Shown: positions 1 through 5,029 of the stretch, piece by piece | Position numbering within the stretch: position 1 is the stretch's first letter | Layout: every line of letters begins with the position of its first letter | Origin: Bacteroidota bacterium | GTDB taxonomy: Bacteria > Bacteroidota > Bacteroidia > B-17B0 > Aurantibacillaceae | DNA length: 5,029 nucleotides | NCBI GenBank assembly: GCA_947474485.1 | Contig: CANJJP010000170.1 | Location: 1-5,029 of the forward strand | Direction: 5' to 3' | Position numbers and translations under genes: made by a program | Notes under the pieces: generated by a model | Told to the model about the DNA's origin: nothing | Database searches by the model: none | What the model saw: only the letters and a program-made list of their open reading frames with translations

Positions 1-28
1 TTATAAGATCCGGCACCGAATCTTGTAA
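1..28. repeat. Near-perfect 28-base inverted repeat at the window edge
   Basis: Bases 1-13 pair with 16-28: TTATAAGATCCGG against CCGAATCTTGTAA, with one mismatch (10/19) and one T-G wobble (4/25). The GC-rich centre (CCGGCACCG) stands out from the AT-rich surroundings. As RNA the innermost pair would open to leave a four-base loop. No uniform T-run follows on either strand inside the window, so a simple intrinsic terminator is not evident. It could be a terminator for a gene to the left, a protein-binding dyad, or the end of a mobile or repeat element cut by the window. From here to about base 96 I see no gene. Confidence 0.5.
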
Positions 29-96
29 AGCAAGGTTCAACTATTATTAATAAATTAATTAAAAGTCTACTTTTGTATAGTCCAATTATGGGAAGC

Positions 97-314
97 TTAA
101 AACTCTAAATCAGTTAGCTTGTCGCCATTTTTTAATTTCGAATCTACGTATAAAATTGAATCAATCCCATTTACCTTATATTCTACAATTTTGAAATGTC
201 GCTAGAAAATTCTCTTTTCTGGGGGTTTTAATTGCAGAAACTTTTTATACTCTGGTATTTCTTACACCCAAAAAACAAGGCACATACAATTAAGATATAT
301 AGAAAAGATTTCAT
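97..314 (-). pseudogene. Decayed small lipoprotein gene
   Basis: Reading leftward from an ATG at 314-312, the first residues are MKSFLYILIVCALFFGC. This is a lipoprotein signal peptide: a Lys after Met, a hydrophobic core, and a lipobox (LFFGC) with the Cys at residue 17. The frame stops at 228-230 after 28 residues. Adding one base in the A-run near 242-247 moves reading into a frame giving KFLQLKPPEKRIF, then a TAG at 202-204. Beyond it are 34 open codons (RHFKIVEYKVNGIDSILYVD... ending in KLTDLEF) to a stop at 97-99. Restored, the protein would have about 72 residues and would be anchored to a membrane. The signal peptide is strong evidence. Joining the two halves is inference based on protein-like composition and position. 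The start is 49 bases after the adaptor stop, so it may once have been the last gene of that operon. I do not recognise the family. A genuine 28-residue peptide (228-314) is the alternative. Confidence 0.5.
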
Positions 315-363
315 TTTAGAATTTACTAAAACCAGAAACGATAAACCACAAACAAAAAACAGC

Positions 364-1713
364 CTACTCCTTCTCCTCAAACAACTTATCCTTATCTTTT
401 ACATTAACAGCTGTTCCGTCTTTTAGTTTTTTGCTGATGGCACCATAAGGAGCACTTACAACTTGGTCTTTTTCAGTTACCCCACTGGTAATTTGAATAA
501 AATCGTTGTCTTGAATTCCAGTTTTTACTTTCACTTGTTTTACTTTTCCTTCGCTCACAACAAAAACAACTGTTTCTGATTTTGGAATATCTTTGGTATC
601 TACTTTTTCTTCTAAGTCATTTTTCACTTCTAAATCTCCACCACTATTCATTTTTTCAGTCTTCTTAATTAAAGATGAATCCACGCGAGTAGTCACCGCC
701 ATAATTGGAACCGATAAAACATTCATTACCTTCTTGGTTTGTATTTCAACCGCTGCACTCATACCCGGTCGAAAAGGCGCAATGTTTAAGCCAGTAATTA
801 AATCGCTGTATGAATCTTGAAGAATTCTAATTTTAACTGCAAAGTTGGTTACTTGGTCAGCTGTAATTCCTGTAGTGTTTGCACTATTTGCTATCTCGGT
901 TACAATGCCTTTAAATTTTCTGTCTTTATATGCATCCACTTCAATTAAAGTAGTGTCGTATTTTTTAACCTTGATGATGTCGTTTTCATTCACTTCTACA
1001 TTCACTTCCATTTCATTTAAGTTTGCTAAACGCATAATTTCAGTTCCTTGAAAACCTTGCACGCCTTGCACACGCTCGCCTTTTTCCACATTTAATTTAG
1101 AAACGGTACCATCAACAGGCGAATAAATTTGAGTACGAGATAAATTTTCGTTTGCTTCTTTTAAAGATGCAACAGCGCTATTAATATTAAAGTCTGCGCT
1201 TTTCACTGTTTCTTCAGCAGCTTTAACTGTTGCAACAGCTCCTTCATAAGCAGCTTTTGATGCGTCAAACTCTTGTTGCGAAATTGCATTTTGCTCGAAT
1301 AGTTTTTTGTTACGATTAAAATTTGCTTGTGCATTTGCTAATTGGGCTTTTGCTTGATCTAATTGTGCTTTGGTGTTTTGTGCATTTGCTTTTGAACTAT
1401 TAACACTTGCATTAACTCTATCTAATGCAGATTCATATGTATCAGGTTTAATACGACAAAGTAATTGTCCTTTTTTTACTGCGTCGCCTTCTTTCACTAA
1501 CATTTCAATAATCTCACCAGATACATCCGAAGAAATTTTTACTTCTACCTCGGGTTGAATTTTTCCATTAGCGCTTACTACTTCTGTAATGTTACGCTTT
1601 GCAGGTAGCTCACCACTTACATCAATGATTTCTGTTTTACCACATTTCTTCATTGAGAAAACGATAGTTAACAATACAATCCCAATTACTGATATCCAAA
1701 TTACTTTTTTCAT
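364..1713 (-). CDS. Periplasmic adaptor (membrane fusion protein, MacA/AcrA/HlyD type) of a tripartite efflux system
   Basis: This 449-residue protein would bridge an inner-membrane pump to a TolC-type channel. Residues 4-20 form an N-terminal hydrophobic anchor. Cys24 follows MKK, which does not fit a lipobox, so anchoring is probably by this helix. The first lipoyl half-motif is at about 57-90 (VSGEIIEMLVKEGDAVKKGQ). A long Ala/Gln/Asn-rich alpha-hairpin covers about 93-193 (e.g. AQLDQAKAQLANAQANFNRN). The second lipoyl half follows at about 195-212 (IYSPVDGTVSKLNVEKGERV). A beta-barrel covers about 230-330 and ends in FRPGMSAAVEIQT. The membrane-proximal domain is at about 380-445. The order matches MacA-like adaptors. 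Residues about 345-378 are a charged Lys/Glu/Asp-rich insertion. The ATG at 1713 is 16 bases after the upstream channel gene stop, so the two are almost certainly cotranscribed. No pump gene lies downstream. The substrate cannot be told. The family is certain; MacA-like versus RND-type partner is less so. Confidence 0.93.
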   Translation of the reverse strand: MKKVIWISVIGIVLLTIVFSMKKCGKTEIIDVSGELPAKRNITEVVSANGKIQPEVEVKISSDVSGEIIEMLVKEGDAVKKGQLLCRIKPDTYESALDRVNASVNSSKANAQNTKAQLDQAKAQLANAQANFNRNKKLFEQNAISQQEFDASKAAYEGAVATVKAAEETVKSADFNINSAVASLKEANENLSRTQIYSPVDGTVSKLNVEKGERVQGVQGFQGTEIMRLANLNEMEVNVEVNENDIIKVKKYDTTLIEVDAYKDRKFKGIVTEIANSANTTGITADQVTNFAVKIRILQDSYSDLITGLNIAPFRPGMSAAVEIQTKKVMNVLSVPIMAVTTRVDSSLIKKTEKMNSGGDLEVKNDLEEKVDTKDIPKSETVVFVVSEGKVKQVKVKTGIQDNDFIQITSGVTEKDQVVSAPYGAISKKLKDGTAVNVKDKDKLFEEKE

Positions 1714-1729
1714 TCTCTTTTATATAATA

Positions 1730-3151
1730 TTAATACAATGACTTACCTTGATAGAAATCTAATACTTTAAGCTTAAAAATATAATCGTACTTCGCGTTCA
1801 ATACATCCGATTGCGATTTTAACCAACGGTTTTTTGCCGTGCTAAAATCAAAAGCACTAATCGCCCCTGCATCATATTTTTGTTTAGTAAAATTAAACGA
1901 TTGTGATGCAGCCTGCTCTGCAAGCTTTGCAGCATTATATTTGTTAAACGAAGATTGCGCATCTGCAAAAGCCTGTGCAATTGTTTTGTAAAGTTGTTGC
2001 TTAGTTAAATCGTAATTATACTTCGAATTTAGGGTTTGCAACTTAGCTGTTTTTATGGACGAATAAGTTGAAAGTCCGTTAAACAAAGGGACGTTTAAAG
2101 TAAACCCAAGACTCTTGTTTACGTTATCTTTAAACTGATTAGCAAAAGGAGTATTTTTAGTTATTGATGTGAAAGTTGGCGTATAAACAATATCTCCGCC
2201 AGAAGTAATTCCACTTTCTTGGTAGCCGGTTATAGAAGCGCTAACAAAATCTTTTGCTAAACCCGAATAACCTGTTCCTATTGAGCCGCTAAATGAAACA
2301 GATGGACTTACTCTCCCTCTTGCAGCAGCCAACGATTTTTCAGAAGAAAGTAAACTATACTCAGCACTCTTAATATTATGCTGATTTTTTAATGCAGTTT
2401 GGTATACATCCCAAGCAGTTGCATTTAATAACGCTTCTTGAGGTTCAGAAAAATTTGGTTGCTCAATGTCGAAATTATTTAAAGTATCTAAGTTTATTAA
2501 TTGTTTAAGCGTAAGCATAGATAAAGCATAATTATTTTTTGCACTTACAAAAGAAAACTCATCCGTTGCCAATTGGGCCGCTACATCGTATTCATTACTC
2601 TTTGCTAAAGATCCTGCATCTACCAATTTTTTAACTCTATCCAATTGCTCCTTCGAAATATCAACTTGATTTTGAGAAATCTTAACCAACTCATTATTAT
2701 ATATAACCTGCAAAAAATTAGTTGCAATGTTTAACGCCAAATCATTTTTTCGTTGTTCAACTGTTTCCTTCGTTGCTAAATAAGAATACTGATTTTGCTT
2801 AATTGTATTGTACTGTGTTAAACCGCTCCACAATGTAACCTGCGTTCCCAAATAAAAGTTTTGCGATAGAACTGTACTGTTTGCAAATGTATTGGTGTAT
2901 CTATCAATTGTTCTACCAATGTTATACGTATGAGTTGCACCTCCGTTTAAAGTAGGAAGAATGTTAGCTCTACTTTGCTCGTAACTAACTTTATTTATTT
3001 GTTGGTTAACATCTGCTTGCATTATTGAGATGTTATTTTTTAACCCTTGCTCAATACATTGTTGCAGCGTCCATTTTTGTTGAGCAAACATTGGGCTGAT
3101 TGCAAGTAACAAAACATGGACTAAAAATAGTTTTTTCATTAAACGGGGCAT
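1730..3151 (-). CDS. TolC-family outer-membrane efflux channel
   Basis: This 473-residue protein has the size of TolC (about 490 in E. coli). It would form the trimeric outer-membrane barrel and periplasmic tunnel of a tripartite exporter. A signal peptide spans about 1-24 (MKKLFLVHVLLLAISPMFAQ), with cleavage likely after Ala23 or Gln24. The family's two-fold repeat is visible. Each half has a helix, then a proline-bearing turn into a beta strand (RANILPTLNGG near 61-71; AAARGRVSPSVSFSGS near 275-290). Each then has a second strand (LGTQVTLWSGL; LGFTLNVPLFNGL) and long amphipathic helices. The C-terminus (KYDAGAISAFDFSTAKNRWL ... LDFYQGKSLY) is typical of Bacteroidota members. Two starts are possible: ATG at 3151, or ATG at 3139 (MKKLF...), which gives a more standard signal peptide; I cannot decide between them. 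It is the first gene of the operon and is transcribed away from the VWA gene. No clear TAnnTTTG promoter was found on this strand upstream. Confidence 0.94.
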   Translation of the reverse strand: MPRLMKKLFLVHVLLLAISPMFAQQKWTLQQCIEQGLKNNISIMQADVNQQINKVSYEQSRANILPTLNGGATHTYNIGRTIDRYTNTFANSTVLSQNFYLGTQVTLWSGLTQYNTIKQNQYSYLATKETVEQRKNDLALNIATNFLQVIYNNELVKISQNQVDISKEQLDRVKKLVDAGSLAKSNEYDVAAQLATDEFSFVSAKNNYALSMLTLKQLINLDTLNNFDIEQPNFSEPQEALLNATAWDVYQTALKNQHNIKSAEYSLLSSEKSLAAARGRVSPSVSFSGSIGTGYSGLAKDFVSASITGYQESGITSGGDIVYTPTFTSITKNTPFANQFKDNVNKSLGFTLNVPLFNGLSTYSSIKTAKLQTLNSKYNYDLTKQQLYKTIAQAFADAQSSFNKYNAAKLAEQAASQSFNFTKQKYDAGAISAFDFSTAKNRWLKSQSDVLNAKYDYIFKLKVLDFYQGKSLY

Positions 3152-3278
3152 TTCAAAATTTCGATAAAAATAAGAAGAATAAATCAGCTTTAAATCAAGC
3201 AGATGAATAATATCCTACTCAAAAAAGTATTAAAATCAGGTTATTAACGTTATAGGTTTGGTAATTATGGCAAAATAC

Positions 3279-3311
3279 TTGCTATCTCGGTTATTATAGC
3301 GCTTATATTTG
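3279..3311 (+). promoter_or_regulatory. Putative Bacteroidota-type promoter for the VWA gene
   Basis: TATATTTG at 3304-3311 matches the Bacteroidota -7 consensus TAnnTTTG exactly. A TTG at 3279-3281 could act as the -33 element; the 22-base spacer is at the long end of what is usual. Within the spacer, GCTAT (3281-3285) and ATAGC (3296-3300) form an inverted repeat that could be an operator, though five-base arms are weak evidence. The -7 box ends four bases before the ATG at 3316, so transcription would start at or very near the start codon. The rest of the divergent region (3152-3278) is AT-rich. It holds a TAACGTTA palindrome at 3245-3252 and no gene that I can see. Confidence 0.45.
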
Positions 3312-3315
3312 AGGA

Positions 3316-4692
3316 ATGGTAAAGAAAAAACTCTTATTGGTTTTAACACTTTTTATGCTTGCTTTTGTAATAAATGCACAGCCTAAAACCAATAAAATTA
3401 CCCGAGTTCTATTCGTTTTTGATGCTTCTAACAGCATGAAGTCGCAATTTGATGGGAAAGCGAAAATGGATCATGCTAAAAAACTATTCAATTCCTTAAT
3501 CGATAGCCTTAGTAAATTAAAGAATTACGAATTTGCTTTAAGAATGTATGGCTCAACTGTTAAATATCCTCCAGGAGATTGCAATGACACCAAACTGATT
3601 ATTCCTTTTAGTAAAAACAATATTCCAGCAATTAAGGCAAAGGTAAATGCAGCAAAACCAACGGGAATTACACCGATTGAGCATTCATTAATTTCATCGG
3701 CAAATGATTTTCCAGATAGCAAAAACATAAATACTATTATTTTAATTACCGATGGTATTGAGGAATGTGGTGGCGACCCCTGCGCTGCTCGTCAAAAATT
3801 ATATGAAAAGGGTATTATTTTTAAACCCTGCATAATTGGTATTGGATTAACAAAAGAGCAAGCCAAATCGTTTGAATGTGTAGGTAATTATTTTAGCTAC
3901 GATGAGAGCCCAAATATTGTTAGTACAGTTGTAAATACTGTTTCTACGCAAACTATGAATAAAACAAGTGTGCAGGTTAACTTACTCGACCTTGGCTACA
4001 AACCAAACGAAACAAATGTAAATATGACATTTTATGATGAAAAATCGGGAATGCCAATTTACAATTACATTCACTCAATAAACCGATTCGGAAATCCTGA
4101 TACTGTTTTGTTGGATGAGTTTAGAACATACAAATTAGTAGCGCACACCATTCCGCCAGTTGAAAAATCGGGAATTACATTAAGTGCAGGCATCCATAAC
4201 ATTATTGCCTTAGATGCGCCACAAGGATTGTTGGAACTAAAACGCGAAACTGGAATCTATAATTTTAACGAAAAAGTAAAATGCATCGTTCGGAAAAAAA
4301 GTGAAATGAATACATTGCACGTGCAACCAATGAACACAATGGAAAAATACATTGTTGGACAATATGATTTAGAGGTGTTAACATTGCCCCGCACCTATCT
4401 ATATGATGTGTCAATACAACAAACATTATTAAAAACAATTTATGTTGAAGATGCTGGAATGCTAAAAGTAAAGTGTAAAGAAGCTGGAGATGGCTGCATT
4501 GTGCAAGAAGTAAAAGGCGTTTTAAAATGGGTATGTAATTTAGATGGCAAAACTGACCAAACCTTTTATTTACAGCCTGGTGATTATAGAATTACCTACC
4601 GCTCGAAGACTTTAAAACAAAGTATTTATACCATCGAGAAAAAGTTTACTGTTGTTTCTAATCAGATAGTGAATGTAGATTTGTTTAAGTAG
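3316..4692 (+). CDS. Exported VWA-domain protein with three C-terminal beta repeats
   Basis: This 458-residue protein starts with a signal peptide (KKKLLLVLTLFMLAFVINAQ, residues 3-22), so it acts in the periplasm or outside the cell. A von Willebrand factor A domain spans about 28-212. Its MIDAS metal-binding residues are all visible: DASNS (Asp36, Ser38, Ser40), Thr119 in GITPIEHSL, and Asp146 in LITDGIEE. The pieces LRMYGS...GDCND and TDGIEECGGDPCAARQ resemble a bacterial VWA subgroup often annotated as Ca-activated chloride channel homologues. That label says little about function. Such domains bind protein partners through a divalent metal. Residues about 218-300, 301-378 and 379-456 read as three related beta-rich units, each with an LxV-like opening and a closing hydrophobic strand near a V/I-N/T-I/V pattern. 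The latter two also share a GxY motif (GQYDLEV, GDYRITY). There is no C-terminal sorting domain or membrane segment. The gene is monocistronic, divergent from the efflux operon, and lacks a Shine-Dalgarno sequence. The binding partner is unknown. Confidence 0.88.
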   Translation: MVKKKLLLVLTLFMLAFVINAQPKTNKITRVLFVFDASNSMKSQFDGKAKMDHAKKLFNSLIDSLSKLKNYEFALRMYGSTVKYPPGDCNDTKLIIPFSKNNIPAIKAKVNAAKPTGITPIEHSLISSANDFPDSKNINTIILITDGIEECGGDPCAARQKLYEKGIIFKPCIIGIGLTKEQAKSFECVGNYFSYDESPNIVSTVVNTVSTQTMNKTSVQVNLLDLGYKPNETNVNMTFYDEKSGMPIYNYIHSINRFGNPDTVLLDEFRTYKLVAHTIPPVEKSGITLSAGIHNIIALDAPQGLLELKRETGIYNFNEKVKCIVRKKSEMNTLHVQPMNTMEKYIVGQYDLEVLTLPRTYLYDVSIQQTLLKTIYVEDAGMLKVKCKEAGDGCIVQEVKGVLKWVCNLDGKTDQTFYLQPGDYRITYRSKTLKQSIYTIEKKFTVVSNQIVNVDLFK

Positions 4693-4719
4693 TAAAAGGA
4701 ATCAAGACAACATGCATCA

Positions 4720-4738
4720 CACTTCGATAAACTCAGTG
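4720..4738 (+). repeat. REP-like palindromic element
   Basis: CACTTCGATAAACTCAGTG folds as CACT / AGTG outer arms, a TC bulge, an inner GA / TC pair and a TAAAC loop. From memory, it closely resembles the dispersed bacterial REP/repeat core CTTCGACAAGCTCAGTG, which is common in intergenic DNA and often mobilised by Y1 REP-associated transposases. It lies 28 bases after the VWA stop, where such elements usually sit, and could also help end or stabilise that transcript. No T-run follows it. Only one copy is in the window, so its dispersed nature cannot be shown here. Confidence 0.5.
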
Positions 4739-4741
4739 CGG

Positions 4742-5029
4742 GAGATTAAAGAAGCAACCTAGCAAAAGATCATAAGTTAAGGCGAAAGTAAAAAAGAGAA
4801 AGAAGTTGCTATTGAATATGGGGCAGAAAAAATACAACTCAATGGCATTAATGAAACTTTGATTGCTTTGTTAGTAAAAGGTTTTGGAGAAAACCCAAAG
4901 GTGCTAATTACCAATCAACAACTATCATTATACGATGCTAATTAATTCTATAAAATACTCTATAATTATCTAACACGGTGGAAATGTGACGAAACATATC
5001 GATATGTAAAACAAGCGTATAATCTTAAA
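4742..5029 (+). pseudogene. Remnant of an IS4-family DDE transposase, continuing past the window
   Basis: One reading frame gives EIKEAT, stop (4760-4762), QKIIS, stop (4778-4780). It then reads GESKKEKEVAIEYGAEKIQL and onward to LLVKGFGENPKVLITNQQL, stop (4943-4945), and FYKILYNYLTRWKCDETYRY, ending in VKQAYNLK at the last base. Two blocks are diagnostic. The first is the V-(K/R)-GFGE-x-P-(x)-LLTN strand that precedes the C-terminal catalytic helix in IS4-type enzymes. The second is the YREK signature Y-x2-R-x3-(E)-x6-K, here YLTRWKCDETYRYVK, with Asp at the usual catalytic Glu position and Glu next to it. Three in-frame stops and no N-terminal catalytic domain before it show that it is dead. 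The left boundary is uncertain; the remnant begins next to the REP-like element. The rest of the C-terminus and the IS end should lie beyond base 5029. Confidence 0.8.

Noticed and set aside
202..222. AGAAAA / TTTTCT inverted repeat with a five-base loop, as a terminator
   Set aside because: The stem is almost entirely A-T, with one T-G wobble, and no T-run follows on the minus strand. It also lies within the decayed lipoprotein gene, so it is not convincing as a terminator.
232..426. Plus-strand 64-codon open frame beginning with TTG
   Set aside because: It overlaps the 3' end of the adaptor gene antisense and the lipoprotein signal peptide on the other strand. Its translation has no recognisable domain, and the start is non-ATG. 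It is best explained as a shadow frame.
593..1558. Three short plus-strand open frames antisense to the adaptor gene
   Set aside because: They are shadow frames of a strongly supported coding sequence, and none carries a recognisable motif or intergenic start context.
3152..3240. Promoter for the efflux operon on the minus strand
   Set aside because: The nearest matches (TATTTTTA near the start; TACTTTTTTG further up) either miss the final G or have the wrong spacing to TTTG, and no well-spaced TTG goes with them. A promoter must exist, but I cannot place it.
3525..3728. Minus-strand 67-codon open frame inside the VWA gene
   Set aside because: It lies wholly inside a well-supported gene on the opposite strand and shows no family features. 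The hydrophobic stretch is a by-product of the antisense reading of the VWA domain.

Overview
The window looks like a piece of a Bacteroidota (Flavobacteriia/Sphingobacteriia-like) chromosome. The DNA is AT-rich, the start codons lack Shine-Dalgarno sequences, a TAnnTTTG-type -7 element lies before one gene, and the TolC-like protein ends in the LDFYQGK-type tail usual for that phylum. Three intact genes fill the middle. Both ends hold decayed or repetitive DNA.

Left edge (1-363): an almost perfect inverted repeat at 1-28, then a broken small gene on the minus strand (97-314). The broken gene begins with a clear lipoprotein signal peptide and lies 49 bases downstream of the efflux adaptor gene.

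Centre-left (364-3151, minus strand): a two-gene operon encodes a TolC-family outer-membrane channel and, 16 bases downstream, a MacA/AcrA-type periplasmic adaptor. Together they would form the outer-membrane and periplasmic part of a tripartite exporter. The inner-membrane pump usually encoded next to such a pair (a MacB-type ABC transporter or an RND protein) is not in the window. The position where it would be expected holds the broken lipoprotein gene instead.

Centre-right (3152-4692): a 164-base divergent intergenic region separates the efflux operon from a plus-strand gene for an exported von Willebrand factor A (VWA) protein. This protein has a complete-looking MIDAS metal site and a C-terminal half that reads as three tandem beta-rich repeats. 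Its predicted -7 promoter element ends only four bases before the ATG, which suggests a leaderless or nearly leaderless mRNA.

Right edge (4693-5029): a REP-like hairpin is followed directly by the remains of an IS4-family transposase. The remnant has three in-frame stops and runs off the window. I see no complete new defence or metabolic system here. The most notable points are the unpaired TolC/adaptor operon, the hidden lipoprotein pseudogene, the architecture of the VWA protein, and the repeat and transposase debris at both edges.
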